Shown: one piece after another, positions 25,490 through 34,842 of the stretch
Position numbering within the stretch: position 1 is the stretch's first letter
How the letters are laid out: every line of letters begins with the position of its first letter
Source of the DNA: Pseudomonas versuta
GTDB taxonomy: Bacteria; Pseudomonadota; Gammaproteobacteria; Pseudomonadales; Pseudomonadaceae
DNA: 64,000 nucleotides
Assembly (NCBI RefSeq): GCF_001294575.1
Contig: NZ_CP012676.1
Span: 1,550,001-1,614,000, forward strand
Reading direction: 5' to 3'
Notes under the pieces: generated by a model
Told to the model about the DNA's origin: nothing
Database searches by the model: none
Seen by the model: only the letters and a program-made list of their open reading frames with translations
Translations under genes and position numbers: made by a program

Positions 25490-26380
25490 ATGGAGCAATT
25501 TCGTAATATCGGCATCATTGGTCGTTTGGGCAGTTCACAGGTGCTCGATACGGTTCGCCGACTGAAAAAATTCCTGCTTGAGCGGCACATGCATGTGATC
25601 CTCGAAGACACCATTGGCGAGGTTTTACCTGGCCATGGCCTGCAAACCTCTTCGCGCAAGATGCTCGGTGAAGTCTGCGACATGGTGATTGTGGTCGGTG
25701 GCGATGGCAGTTTGCTGGGCGCGGCCCGGGCCCTGGCGCGGCACAATGTACCGGTGCTAGGGATCAACCGTGGCAGCCTGGGCTTCCTGACCGACATCCG
25801 TCCCGACGAGTTGGAAGTCAAGGTCGCCGAAGTGCTCGATGGCCACTATCTGGTGGAAAACCGTTTTCTGCTGCAGGCCGAAGTACGCCGCCACGGCGAA
25901 GCCATTGGCCAGGGCGATGCCCTGAACGACGTGGTGCTGCACCCCGGCAAGTCAACGCGCATGATCGAGTTCGAACTGCATATCGACGGTCAGTTCGTGT
26001 GCAGCCAGAAGGCCGACGGCCTGATTGTGGCCACTCCCACCGGCTCGACCGCTTACGCCATGTCGGCCGGCGGCCCGATCATGCATCCCAAGCTGGACGC
26101 CATCGTCATTGTGCCGATGTACCCGCACACCCTCAGCAGCCGCCCGATCGTGGTGGATGGCAACAGCGAACTGAAAATCGTGGTGGCCAAGGACATGCAG
26201 ATCTACCCGCAAGTGTCTTGCGACGGTCAGAACCATTTCACCTGCGCGCCGGGTGACACCATTACCGTCAGTAAAAAAGCGCAGAAGCTGCGCCTGATCC
26301 ATCCGCTGGACCACAACTACTACGAAGTGTGCAGGACCAAACTCGGCTGGGGCAGCCGTTTGGGCGGCAGGGCTGACTGA
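25490..26380 (+). CDS. nadK: NAD kinase
   Basis: A 296-residue cytosolic enzyme that phosphorylates NAD to NADP with ATP. The family fingerprint GGDGS lies at residues 70-74 (VIVVGGDGSLLGAARAL), followed by LGINRGSLGFLTDI, the NAD-binding LNDVVLHPG, and SQKADGLIVATPTGSTAYAM with SAGGPIMHP. ATG 25490 follows an AGGAG-like site. The stop overlaps the next start (TGATG), so nadK heads an operon with a phosphoesterase and a rhomboid protease, an order seen in other pseudomonads. Length is standard for Gram-negative NadK. Confidence 0.97.
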   Translation: MEQFRNIGIIGRLGSSQVLDTVRRLKKFLLERHMHVILEDTIGEVLPGHGLQTSSRKMLGEVCDMVIVVGGDGSLLGAARALARHNVPVLGINRGSLGFLTDIRPDELEVKVAEVLDGHYLVENRFLLQAEVRRHGEAIGQGDALNDVVLHPGKSTRMIEFELHIDGQFVCSQKADGLIVATPTGSTAYAMSAGGPIMHPKLDAIVIVPMYPHTLSSRPIVVDGNSELKIVVAKDMQIYPQVSCDGQNHFTCAPGDTITVSKKAQKLRLIHPLDHNYYEVCRTKLGWGSRLGGRAD

Positions 26381-27351
26381 TGCTAGATCCTGCGCGCAGT
26401 TACGATTTGATCGGTGACGTGCATGGCTGTGCTCATACCCTTGAGCACCTGCTGGAGCGTCTGGGCTATCGCAAACTCGCCGGTATCTGGCGACACCCGC
26501 AACGGATGGCGGTGTTTCTCGGTGACATCATTGACCGCGGCCCGCGCATTCGCGAGTCGCTGCATATTGTGTATGACATGGTCCGGGCCGGTCAGGCGCT
26601 GTGCCTGATGGGCAACCATGAATTCAACGCGCTGGGCTGGTGCACCCCGGCTCCTGCGGGCAGTGGCAAGCAGCATGTGCGTGAGCACACCCCGCGCCAT
26701 GCCCGGTTGATCCACGAAACCCTCGAACAGTTTGCCCCGTATCCAGACGAATGGCGCGAGTTCGTGCAGTGGTTTTACGACATGCCGCTGTTTGTCGACG
26801 CCGGGCGCTTTCGGGTGGTGCATGCCTGTTGGGATGCGCAGGTAATCGCAACCTTGCGCGCACAATATCCCGATGGCTGCATTGACGAGCACTTCCTGCA
26901 GGCCGCAGCCATACCTGAAAGCTTCGCCAACATGAGCTTCAACCGATTGCTGCGCGGTACCGACATGCGTTTGCCGGACGGCATGACGCTGACGGGCGGC
27001 GATGGCCTGACGCGGGCGTTCTTTCGCACCAAATTCTGGGAAGACGACCCCAAGACCTACGGCGATATTGTGTTTCAACCTGACGCACTGCCCGAGGGCG
27101 TGGCGCAAAAGCCGCTGTCCAGCACTGAAAAGGGAACGTTGTTGCGTTACCCCGGCCATGAACCGCTGTTGTTTGTCGGTCATTACTGGCGCAGTGGCAA
27201 ACCCGCTCCTATCCGCCCCAACCTGGCCTGCCTGGATTACAGCGCGGTGCTGTACGGCAAGCTGGTGGCTTATCGCCTTGACCAGGAAACCCGACTCGAT
27301 CCGAACAAGTTCGTGTGGGTAGATGTAGAACGCCCGGAGGCGATTCAATGA
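26380..27351 (+). CDS. Calcineurin-type metallophosphoesterase
   Basis: A 323-residue phosphoesterase with the dinuclear metal signature of the PPP/ApaH/PrpE group: GDVHG at residues 12-16, GDIIDRGP near 50, and LMGNHEFNAL near 80, with later metal-binding His in VHACWD and FVGHYW. Members hydrolyse phosphoproteins, diadenosine tetraphosphate or RNA caps; the substrate here is not known. It overlaps nadK by one base and the rhomboid gene by four bases, so expression is coupled. The proximity to nadK might mean a role in nucleotide turnover, which is inference. Confidence 0.9.
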   Translation: MLDPARSYDLIGDVHGCAHTLEHLLERLGYRKLAGIWRHPQRMAVFLGDIIDRGPRIRESLHIVYDMVRAGQALCLMGNHEFNALGWCTPAPAGSGKQHVREHTPRHARLIHETLEQFAPYPDEWREFVQWFYDMPLFVDAGRFRVVHACWDAQVIATLRAQYPDGCIDEHFLQAAAIPESFANMSFNRLLRGTDMRLPDGMTLTGGDGLTRAFFRTKFWEDDPKTYGDIVFQPDALPEGVAQKPLSSTEKGTLLRYPGHEPLLFVGHYWRSGKPAPIRPNLACLDYSAVLYGKLVAYRLDQETRLDPNKFVWVDVERPEAIQ

Positions 27352-28220
27352 GTGCTGTTGCTGTTTTACGTTTGCCGCTGTCCACCGACCTCAGCGGTTT
27401 TGTTCATTTGCTCAAACGCATGCAGGTGCCCCACCGGGTCAGCGAAGAGGCGGGCGAGCTGGTGCTGTGGGCGCCCGAAACCATTGCCGATGATGTGCGC
27501 AGCCTGTATCAGCGCTTTCCGGCGGGTGACCCCGAGCATGAACTGCCCATTGTCGAGCGCCCGCCCGCCATGGCCCGCCCGGGGTTCGTCCAGCAAGTAC
27601 GCGACAGCCCGGCCACGGCCATCGTTCTATTGCTATGCCTGATCGTGGCCGCCGTGACGCAACTGGGGGACAACCTGTCGACCCTGAGCGCGCTGACTTT
27701 TGTCGATTTCAGCATTCACGGGCAGTACATTCGGTTCACACCATTGTCGGATAGCCTGGCAGCGGGGCAGTGGTGGAGATTGTTCACGCCGATGCTGATC
27801 CACTTCGGTTTCCTGCACATTGCCATGAACGGCATGTGGTACTGGGAGCTGGGACGACGGATTGAAATGCGTCAGGGCAGCATCAACCTGATCGGCCTGA
27901 GCCTGTTGTTCAGCCTGGTCTCCAACTTTGCCCAATACCTGTTTGGCGGCCCGAGCCTGTTTGGCGGGTTGTCCGGGGTACTGTACGGCCTGTTGGGGCA
28001 TATCTGGATTTACCAGTTGATGGCGCCCAACCCGATGTACCACCTGCCGCGCGGAGTGCTGGTAATGATGCTGGTGTGGCTGGCGCTGTGCATGTCCGGG
28101 CTGGTGTCGATGATAGGTTTTGGCCAGATCGCCAACGCAGCCCATGTCGGCGGCCTGTTGATCGGCTGCCTGACCGGTTTGCTGGGCGGCCTCTGGGCCC
28201 GGCGCAAACCGGCAGCATAA
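27348..28220 (+). CDS. Rhomboid family intramembrane serine protease
   Basis: A 290-residue GlpG-type rhomboid. An N-terminal cytoplasmic domain (about residues 1-85) resembles the GlpG N-domain; six TM helices follow. The catalytic dyad is Ser209 in FGGLSGVLYGLLG and His266 in IANAAHVGGLLIG, and the oxyanion residues are in HFGFLHIAMNGMWYW (His157 region and Asn161). GlpG cleaves membrane proteins within their TM segments. ATG 27348 overlaps the stop of the phosphoesterase by four bases (ATGA); an in-frame start at 27315 lies inside that gene. It is the last gene of the nadK operon and is followed by a REP-like palindrome. Confidence 0.94.
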   Translation: MSAVAVLRLPLSTDLSGFVHLLKRMQVPHRVSEEAGELVLWAPETIADDVRSLYQRFPAGDPEHELPIVERPPAMARPGFVQQVRDSPATAIVLLLCLIVAAVTQLGDNLSTLSALTFVDFSIHGQYIRFTPLSDSLAAGQWWRLFTPMLIHFGFLHIAMNGMWYWELGRRIEMRQGSINLIGLSLLFSLVSNFAQYLFGGPSLFGGLSGVLYGLLGHIWIYQLMAPNPMYHLPRGVLVMMLVWLALCMSGLVSMIGFGQIANAAHVGGLLIGCLTGLLGGLWARRKPAA

Positions 28221-28232
28221 AACACGGCAACC

Positions 28233-28320
28233 TTGTGGCAGCTGGCTTGCCAGCGAATGCATCACTGCGGTTTATCCGTACATCGGGCTGTCTGCATCGC
28301 CGGCAAGCCGGCTCCCACAA
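28233..28320. repeat. REP palindrome (GGCTTGCCAGCGA type)
   Basis: Imperfect inverted arms, TGTGGCAGCTGGCTTGCCAG and the complement ending GCCGGCTCCCACA, separated by about 45 bases. This is a third REP type in the window and lies after the rhomboid stop. Confidence 0.8.
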
Positions 28321-28365
28321 TTGAATCCTGTTTGTCATATCAAATTTTAGAGCGGAAACAGAACT

Positions 28366-28626
28366 ATGTCCTCCTTCAACGAAATGATTCAAAACATCAC
28401 CCCCGAGATTTATCAGAGCCTGAAACTGGCCGTTGAAATCGGTAAATGGGCAGACGGCAACAAACTCACTGCCGAGCAGCGCGAGCTGTCGTTGCAGGCG
28501 ATGATCGCCTGGGAAGTCAACAACCTGCCTGAAGACCAGCGCACCGGCTACATGGGCCCGCAAGAGTGCAGCTCGAAATCGGCACCGGTGCCCAACATCC
28601 TGTTCAAGTCGGATGCTATCCATTGA
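28366..28626 (+). CDS. YeaC-like DUF1315 protein
   Basis: An 86-residue cytosolic protein matching the DUF1315/YeaC family, whose function is unknown. Recognisable parts are the N-terminal MIQNITPEIYQSLKLAVEIG, KWADGNKLTAEQRELSLQAM and the end YMGPQECSSKS. Its stop TGA (28624-28626) overlaps a TTG that can start the next gene, so the two are probably co-translated. Confidence 0.88.
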   Translation: MSSFNEMIQNITPEIYQSLKLAVEIGKWADGNKLTAEQRELSLQAMIAWEVNNLPEDQRTGYMGPQECSSKSAPVPNILFKSDAIH

Positions 28627-29453
28627 TTGAGATTGGTCGCGGTGCAATCAGCAAAATGTCGGCACGCCTGGAGTCGCCGACCGTTCAATATGCGTTTCGT
28701 CTGGGCGATACCGAGCTGCCGGTCAATCCATTGATCGGTACCCGGCTGCGTCTGGAATACCTGGGTGAGATCAACTGCACTCACTGTGGACGCAAAACCA
28801 AGAAAAGCTTCAGTCAGGGCTACTGCTACCCGTGCATGACCAAGCTGGCGCAATGCGACATGTGCATCATGAGTCCGGAGCGTTGCCATTACGATGCAGG
28901 CACCTGCCGTGATCCGTCGTGGGGCGAGCAGTTCTGCATGACCGACCACGTGGTGTATCTGGCTAACTCCTCGGGGATCAAGGTCGGCATCACCCGTGCC
29001 ACCCAGTTGCCGACCCGCTGGCTCGATCAGGGCGCCAGCCAGGCGCTGCCGATTGTGCGAGTGGCAACCCGTCAGCAATCGGGTTTTGTCGAGGACCTGT
29101 TTCGCTCGCAAGTGGGCGACCGTACCAACTGGCGTGCACTGCTCAAGGGCGATGCCGAGCCGGTTGATCTGCTGGCGGTGCGCGATCAACTGTTCGAGAG
29201 CTGTGCCGAGGGCATGAAAACTTTGCAGGAGCGTTTCGGGCTGCAAGCGGTCCAAGCCTTGCATAGCGTCGAGCCTGTCGAGATTCGTTACCCGGTTGAG
29301 CAGTACCCGAGCAAAATCGTGAGTTTCAACCTGGACAAAGATCCGATCGTTGAAGGCACGCTGATGGGGATCAAGGGGCAGTACCTGATCTTTGACACCG
29401 GCGTTATCAATATTCGCAAATACACGGCCTACCAGCTGGCCGTGCATCAGTAA
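28623..29453 (+). CDS. DUF2797 family protein with zinc-finger-like cysteines
   Basis: A 276-residue protein of the DUF2797 family, function unknown. It has a Cys-rich region at about residues 45-105 (CTHCGRKTKK, CYPCMTKLAQCDMCIMSPE, then paired Cys and His) typical of a zinc ribbon, followed by a GIY-YIG-like stretch VVYLANSSGIKVGITRATQL, which may reflect a nuclease-type fold. The start is uncertain: TTG 28623 overlaps the upstream stop and gives an N-terminus (IEIGRG..SKMSARLESP) that fits pseudomonad relatives as I remember them; ATG 28656 gives a protein 11 residues shorter. Neither has a strong ribosome-binding site. pepN follows after 12 bases. Confidence 0.85.
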   Translation: MIEIGRGAISKMSARLESPTVQYAFRLGDTELPVNPLIGTRLRLEYLGEINCTHCGRKTKKSFSQGYCYPCMTKLAQCDMCIMSPERCHYDAGTCRDPSWGEQFCMTDHVVYLANSSGIKVGITRATQLPTRWLDQGASQALPIVRVATRQQSGFVEDLFRSQVGDRTNWRALLKGDAEPVDLLAVRDQLFESCAEGMKTLQERFGLQAVQALHSVEPVEIRYPVEQYPSKIVSFNLDKDPIVEGTLMGIKGQYLIFDTGVINIRKYTAYQLAVHQ

Positions 29454-29465
29454 AAGGACTCCAGC

Positions 29466-32123
29466 ATGCGCACCGAACAACCGCAAATGATCTACCTGAA
29501 GGACTATCAGGCTCCCGAGTATCTGATCGACGAGACGCACCTGACCTTCGAGTTGTTCGAGGACCACACGCTGGTCCATGCGCAACTGGTGATGCGCCGC
29601 AACCCTGCACGTGGCGCGGGCTTCCCGGCACTGGAGCTGGACGGTCAGCAACTGGAGCTGTTGTCGGTCAAACTCGACGACGCCGAGTTGACCGAGGCTG
29701 ATTACCAGCTCACTGACAGCCACCTGATTTTGCACCCGGCAACCGAACATTTCGTGGTTGATACCAGCGTCAGGATCCACCCCGAATCCAACACTGCGCT
29801 GGAAGGCCTGTACAAGTCCGGCACGATGTTCTGCACCCAATGCGAGGCCGAAGGCTTTCGCAAGATCACCTACTACCTCGACCGCCCGGACGTGATGAGC
29901 AAGTTCACCACCACCGTAGTGGCCGAGCAGCACAGCTATCCGGTCCTGCTGTCCAACGGCAACCCGATCGCCAGCGGCCCGGACGAAGACGGCCGGCACT
30001 GGGCGACCTGGGAAGATCCGTTCATGAAACCGGCCTACCTGTTTGCACTGGTGGCCGGAGATCTGTGGTGCGTTGAAGACAGCTTCACCACCATGACTGA
30101 CCGTACTGTGGCACTGCGCATCTATGTCGAGCCGGAAAACATCGACAAGTGCCAGCACGCGATGACCAGTCTGAAAAAGTCCATGCTCTGGGACGAAAAA
30201 ACCTACGGCCGCGAATACGATCTGGATATTTTCATGATCGTTGCCGTCAATGATTTCAACATGGGCGCCATGGAGAACAAGGGCCTCAACATCTTCAACT
30301 CCAGCGCCGTGCTGGCCCGTGCCGAAACCGCCACTGACGCCGCTCATCAGCGGGTCGAGGCGATTGTTGCCCACGAATACTTCCACAACTGGTCGGGTAA
30401 CCGCGTGACGTGTCGCGACTGGTTCCAGCTGTCGCTCAAGGAAGGCTTCACGGTATTCCGTGATTCCGAGTTCTCGGCAGACATGAACTCGCGGGTGGTC
30501 AAACGCATTCAGGACGTGGCGTATCTGCGTACCCATCAGTTTGCCGAAGACGCCGGCCCGATGGCCCACGCCGTGCGCCCCGAGAGCTTTATCGAAATCT
30601 CCAACTTCTACACCCTGACCGTTTATGAGAAGGGGTCGGAAGTGGTGCGCATGATCCATACCCTGCTCGGCGAAGCGGGCTTTCGCAAAGGCAGCGACCT
30701 GTACTTCGAACGCCATGATGGCCAGGCCGTGACCTGCGATGACTTTATCAAGGCCATGGAAGACGCCAACGGCGCCGACCTGAGCCAGTTCAAGCGCTGG
30801 TACAGCCAGGCGGGCACTCCACGTCTGGCGGTCACTGAGCACTATGATGCAGCCCAGAAAACCTACAGCCTGAGCTTCGCCCAGAGCTGTCCGGCCACCC
30901 CGGACAAGGTCGAGAAACTGCCGTTTGTGATTCCGGTACAGTTGGGTCTGCTGGATGCGCGGGGCGCTGAAATCGCGCTGCAACTCAAGGGTGAGCCGGC
31001 GGCTTGCGGCACCAGCCGCGTGCTATGCGTGACTGAGGCTGAGCAAACCTTCACCTTCGTTGGCATCAATGAGCAGCCATTGCCTTCGCTGCTGCGCGAG
31101 TTTTCGGCGCCGGTCAAACTGCAATTTCCGTACAGCCGTGACCAGTTGATGTTCCTGATGCAACACGACAGTGATGGTTTCAATCGCTGGGATGCCGGCC
31201 AGCAATTGGCCGTGCAGGTGCTCCAGGAGCTGATTGGCCAACATCAGCGTGGCGAAGCACTGGTCATGGACCCGCGTCTGGTCGAAGCACTGCGCACTGT
31301 GCTGGGCAATCAGCAACTGGATCAGGCAATGATTGGCGAAATGCTGTCGTTGCCGGGTGAAGCCTATCTCACTGAAATCAGCGAAGTGGCTGACGTAGAA
31401 GCTATCCATGCGGCCCGCGAGTTCGCCCGCAAGCAGCTCGCCGATAGCCTGTATGACGGCCTGTGGGCGCGTTATCAGGCCAATCGCGAAGTGTCGAAAG
31501 TCACGCCGTATGTGGCCGAAGCCGAGCATTTTGCCCGTCGCGCCCTGCAAAACATCGCACTGTCGTACCTGATGCTCAGCGGTAAGCCGCAAGTGCTGGC
31601 GGCAGCGCAGGATCAGTTCGAACACAGCGACAACATGACCGAGCGCCTGACGGCTCTGGCGGTGCTGGTCAACTCGCCGTACGAGGCAGAAAAGGCGGCG
31701 GCGCTGGCCAGCTTTGCCGATCAGTTCAAAGACAATCCGCTGGTCATGGACCAATGGTTCAGCGTGCAGGCGGGCAGCGGTTTGCCAGGTGGTCTGCAGC
31801 GGGTTCAACAGTTGATGGAACACCCGGCCTTCAACATCAAGAACCCGAACAAGGTACGGGCGCTGGTCGGTGCCTTTGCCGGGCAGAACCTGATCAACTT
31901 CCATGCGGCCGATGGTTCGGGTTATCGCTTCCTGGCGGACCTGGTGATTCAGCTCAATGGCTTCAACCCGCAGATTGCTTCCCGGCAACTGGCGCCACTG
32001 ACTCGCTGGCGCAAATACGACAGCGCCCGTCAGGCGCTGATGAAAGCAGAGCTGGAGCGCATCCGCAGCTCGGGCGAGCTTTCCAGCGACGTGTTTGAAG
32101 TGGTCAGCAAAAGCCTGGCCTGA
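29466..32123 (+). CDS. pepN: Aminopeptidase N
   Basis: An 885-residue M1-family zinc aminopeptidase that removes N-terminal residues from peptides in the cytosol. The exopeptidase motif GAMEN is at residues 267-271 and the zinc site HEYFH at 303-307 followed by NWSGNRVTCRDWFQLSLKEG, which supplies the third zinc ligand Glu. Length and the C-terminal helical domain match gamma-proteobacterial PepN (about 870-885). It starts 12 bases after the DUF2797 gene with AAAGGACT before the ATG, and is the last gene of that group. A REP follows the stop. Confidence 0.97.
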   Translation: MRTEQPQMIYLKDYQAPEYLIDETHLTFELFEDHTLVHAQLVMRRNPARGAGFPALELDGQQLELLSVKLDDAELTEADYQLTDSHLILHPATEHFVVDTSVRIHPESNTALEGLYKSGTMFCTQCEAEGFRKITYYLDRPDVMSKFTTTVVAEQHSYPVLLSNGNPIASGPDEDGRHWATWEDPFMKPAYLFALVAGDLWCVEDSFTTMTDRTVALRIYVEPENIDKCQHAMTSLKKSMLWDEKTYGREYDLDIFMIVAVNDFNMGAMENKGLNIFNSSAVLARAETATDAAHQRVEAIVAHEYFHNWSGNRVTCRDWFQLSLKEGFTVFRDSEFSADMNSRVVKRIQDVAYLRTHQFAEDAGPMAHAVRPESFIEISNFYTLTVYEKGSEVVRMIHTLLGEAGFRKGSDLYFERHDGQAVTCDDFIKAMEDANGADLSQFKRWYSQAGTPRLAVTEHYDAAQKTYSLSFAQSCPATPDKVEKLPFVIPVQLGLLDARGAEIALQLKGEPAACGTSRVLCVTEAEQTFTFVGINEQPLPSLLREFSAPVKLQFPYSRDQLMFLMQHDSDGFNRWDAGQQLAVQVLQELIGQHQRGEALVMDPRLVEALRTVLGNQQLDQAMIGEMLSLPGEAYLTEISEVADVEAIHAAREFARKQLADSLYDGLWARYQANREVSKVTPYVAEAEHFARRALQNIALSYLMLSGKPQVLAAAQDQFEHSDNMTERLTALAVLVNSPYEAEKAAALASFADQFKDNPLVMDQWFSVQAGSGLPGGLQRVQQLMEHPAFNIKNPNKVRALVGAFAGQNLINFHAADGSGYRFLADLVIQLNGFNPQIASRQLAPLTRWRKYDSARQALMKAELERIRSSGELSSDVFEVVSKSLA

Positions 32124-32136
32124 ACCGACCTTCTGT

Positions 32137-32196
32137 TGTAGGAGCGAGCTTGCTCGCGAGCTTTTTAAACAGCTCGCGAGCAAGCTCGCTCCTACA
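32137..32196. repeat. REP palindrome (GTAGGAGCGAGC type)
   Basis: Arms of about 25 bases (TGTAGGAGCGAGCTTGCTCG and complement) around TTTTTAAAC, between the converging pepN and GntR-type genes. Confidence 0.9.
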
Positions 32197-32215
32197 GGTT
32201 TACAGGTTCACGGAT

Positions 32216-32932
32216 CTAAAGATGCTGTCCCAACACCACATCCAGCGCGGTGCGCGCATCGTCCAGCTGTACCAGGGTGGCATGCCGGGCGCCAAGGGCG
32301 TCGTGGTTTTCTATCGCGGTCAAAATCGCCTTGTGCCGGGGCAACGCCAGTTCGTGCAGGTTAGGCCGGCGATTGGAGTGCTTGAGTGCTTCGCGCAACG
32401 CTAGCGACAGCATGTTGCACAGGTTGGCCAGCAGGTCGTTGTGAGTTGCGTCGGCGATCCGGCTGTGAAAATCCAGGTCGGGCTGCAACAACGCTTCGGG
32501 CGTTTGTGCATGCTCCATGCGCTCATAGGCTTCGCGGATCGAGGCGACTTCATCATCGGTGGCATGCTGGGCAGCGAGAGCGGCTACAGCAGGCTCGATA
32601 ATGCTGCGCACGCTGGTCAGCAATGCAAAGAACTCGTTTTGTGGCGAACTTTGCATCAGCCAGTGCAACACATCGGGGTCGAGCATGTGCCATTCACGGC
32701 GCGGCTTGACCACGGTGCCCACCCGCGGCCTGGAATACACCAGCCCCTTGGCCACCAGCACCCGCGTGGCTTCACGCAATACCGGGCGGCTGACGGCATA
32801 TTCTTCGCACAACAAGGCTTCGGCAGGCAGCTTGTCATCGGGTTTAAAACGTCCGGAAACAATCTGCATGCCGAGTTCCTGAACGATGCGCGCGTGCATG
32901 CTTTTGCGCTCGGAAGGCTGACGGTAATCCAT
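32216..32932 (-). CDS. GntR-family (FadR subfamily) transcriptional regulator
   Basis: A 238-residue repressor-type protein with an N-terminal winged helix (about residues 10-75; DDKLPAEALLCEEYAVSRPV, LREATRVLVAKGLVYSRPR) and a C-terminal FCD effector domain (about 95-225; DLDFHSRIADATHNDLLANL, with the metal-ligand type His residues in LPRHKAILTAIENHD). FadR-subfamily members of this kind (DgoR, LldR, GntR-type sugar-acid regulators) respond to hydroxy- or sugar acids. It lies just downstream of an aldonate-type dehydratase gene, with a REP between, and probably controls it together with the divergent transporter. Confidence 0.93.
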   Translation of the reverse strand: MDYRQPSERKSMHARIVQELGMQIVSGRFKPDDKLPAEALLCEEYAVSRPVLREATRVLVAKGLVYSRPRVGTVVKPRREWHMLDPDVLHWLMQSSPQNEFFALLTSVRSIIEPAVAALAAQHATDDEVASIREAYERMEHAQTPEALLQPDLDFHSRIADATHNDLLANLCNMLSLALREALKHSNRRPNLHELALPRHKAILTAIENHDALGARHATLVQLDDARTALDVVLGQHL

Positions 32933-33017
32933 TGGGAGCGGGTCGGTCCTGTGGCTGGAAAGCGCCGATCATAGCAGGGAGGGGTTTTGTAAGTGGCACA
33001 AAACCTGTCGAACAAGC

Positions 33018-33088
33018 TGTAGGAGCGAGCTTGCTCGCGAGCTTTTCTCTGGCGCGTTGAAGAGCTTGCGAGCAAGCTCGCTCCTACA
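33018..33088. repeat. REP palindrome (GTAGGAGCGAGC type)
   Basis: Arms TGTAGGAGCGAGCTTGCTCG and complement around a 30-base centre. It lies four bases downstream of the dehydratase stop, between two genes on the same strand, so it could stabilise or end the dehydratase transcript. Confidence 0.9.
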
Positions 33089-33092
33089 GGGC

Positions 33093-34829
33093 TTAGTGCG
33101 AGTGGCGCGGCACTTCTGAACCGCGGCAACCTACCAGGAAGTCAAAATCGCAGCCTTGATCGGCCTGCATGACGTGGTCGATATAGAGCTGGCGATAGCC
33201 ACCAATCAGCAATTTTTGTGGCGGTGCAATATCGGCCAGGCGTGCCGCCAGTTCGGCATCGCTGATGTCCAGATGCAAGCGCCCGCTGGCGCAGTCGAGC
33301 TCGATCCAGTCGCCTTCCTGTACCGCCGCCAACGGTCCACCGGCTGCAGCTTCCGGGGCCACATGCAAGACCACGGTGCCATAAGCGGTGCCGCTCATGC
33401 GGGCATCGGAGATGCGCACCATGTCGGTCACGCCCTGGGCCAGCAGCTTGGCCGGCAAGCCCATATTGCCGACTTCGGCCATGCCCGGATAACCTTTGGG
33501 ACCGCAGTTTTTCATCACCAGAATCGACTCGGCAGTCACCTGCAGATCCGGGTCGTTAATGCGCGCCTTGTACATGTCGAAGTTCTCGAACACCACGGCC
33601 TGGCCGCGATGCTTCATCAGCGCAGGGGTTGCCGCCGATGGCTTGAGTACGGCGCCCAGTGGCGCCAGATTGCCGCGCAGCACACAGATACCGCCGTCAG
33701 CCACCAGCGGGTTTTCAATGGCACGGATGACTTCGTCGTCGCCATAGATCGGCGAGTTTTTAACGTTTTCCCACAGGCTTTTGCCATTGACGGTCAGGGC
33801 ATCGGGGTGCGGGATCAGGTTGTTTTCCCCCAGTCGACGCAGGACCGCAGGCAGGCCCCCCGCGTAGTAGAACTCTTCCATCAAAAACCGCCCGGAAGGC
33901 TGCAGGTCTACCAGGGTCGGGGTACCGCGGCCGATGCGGGTCCAGTCGTCCAGCTCCAGATCGACGCCAATGCGCCCGGCGATGGCTTTAAGGTGGATCA
34001 CTGCGTTAGTCGAGCCACCAATGGCGGCGTTGACCCGAATCGCATTCTCAAAGGCTTCTTTGGTCAGCACTTTAGACAGGCGCAAGTCTTCGCGAACCAT
34101 TTCGACGGCGCGCATGCCGGACATGTGCGCCAGTACATAGCGCCGTGAATCCACTGCCGGGATCGCGGCGTTGTGCGGCAACGACGTGCCCAGGGCTTCA
34201 GCCATGCAGGCCATGGTGGAGGCGGTGCCCATGGTGTTGCAGGTGCCTGCCGAGCGCGACATGCCGGCTTCCGCGGAAAGGAACTCGTCAAGGCTGATGT
34301 TGCCGGCCTTATAGGACTCGTGCATTTGCCAGACGATGGTGCCGGCGCCGATGTCTTTGCCCTTGTGCTTGCCATTGAGCATCGGCCCGCCGGTCACCAC
34401 GATGGCCGGCACATCGCAACTGGCTGCGCCCATCAACAGGGCCGGGGTGGTTTTGTCGCACCCGGTCAGCAGCACCACGCCATCAATCGGATTACCGCGA
34501 ATCGCTTCTTCCACGTCCATGCTGGCCAGGTTGCGGGTGAGCATGGCGGTAGGGCGCAGGTTCGACTCGCCGTTGGAAAACACCGGGAATTCAACCGGGA
34601 AGCCGCCAGCCTCGATCACGCCGCGTTTTACGTGTTCGGCAATAGTGCGGAAGTGGGCGTTGCACGGGGTCAGCTCTGACCAGGTATTGCAGATGCCGAT
34701 GATGGGCTTGCCCTGAAACTGGTGGTCGGCGATGCCCTGATTCTTCATCCAGCTGCGGTACATGAAACCGTTTTTATCTGCGCTGCCAAACCATTGGGCG
34801 GAACGCAGTGGAGGGGTTTTGTCAGACAT
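33093..34829 (-). CDS. IlvD/Edd-family sugar-acid dehydratase (L-arabinonate type)
   Basis: A 578-residue iron-sulfur dehydratase. It most resembles L-arabinonate dehydratase, which turns an aldonate into a 2-keto-3-deoxy acid. Candidate [2Fe-2S] ligands are Cys56 (SELTPCNAHF), Cys124 (LLTGCDKTTPA) and Cys197 (SRSAGTCNTMGTAS); these correspond, with an offset of three, to Cys59, Cys127 and Cys200 of the studied Rhizobium enzyme. The catalytic Ser is in SDARMSGTAYG near residue 479. The substrate (arabinonate, fuconate, xylonate or galactonate) cannot be fixed from sequence. A GntR/FadR regulator lies downstream and a divergent MFS transporter upstream, so the three form one sugar-acid uptake and catabolism module. 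Confidence 0.92.
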   Translation of the reverse strand: MSDKTPPLRSAQWFGSADKNGFMYRSWMKNQGIADHQFQGKPIIGICNTWSELTPCNAHFRTIAEHVKRGVIEAGGFPVEFPVFSNGESNLRPTAMLTRNLASMDVEEAIRGNPIDGVVLLTGCDKTTPALLMGAASCDVPAIVVTGGPMLNGKHKGKDIGAGTIVWQMHESYKAGNISLDEFLSAEAGMSRSAGTCNTMGTASTMACMAEALGTSLPHNAAIPAVDSRRYVLAHMSGMRAVEMVREDLRLSKVLTKEAFENAIRVNAAIGGSTNAVIHLKAIAGRIGVDLELDDWTRIGRGTPTLVDLQPSGRFLMEEFYYAGGLPAVLRRLGENNLIPHPDALTVNGKSLWENVKNSPIYGDDEVIRAIENPLVADGGICVLRGNLAPLGAVLKPSAATPALMKHRGQAVVFENFDMYKARINDPDLQVTAESILVMKNCGPKGYPGMAEVGNMGLPAKLLAQGVTDMVRISDARMSGTAYGTVVLHVAPEAAAGGPLAAVQEGDWIELDCASGRLHLDISDAELAARLADIAPPQKLLIGGYRQLYIDHVMQADQGCDFDFLVGCRGSEVPRHSH

Positions 34830-34842
34830 TGCGGTCTCTCTT

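Noticed and set aside
28548..30983. Leftward frame of 811 codons opposite the DUF2797 and pepN genes
   Set aside because: It crosses two well-supported genes antisense and shows no family features.
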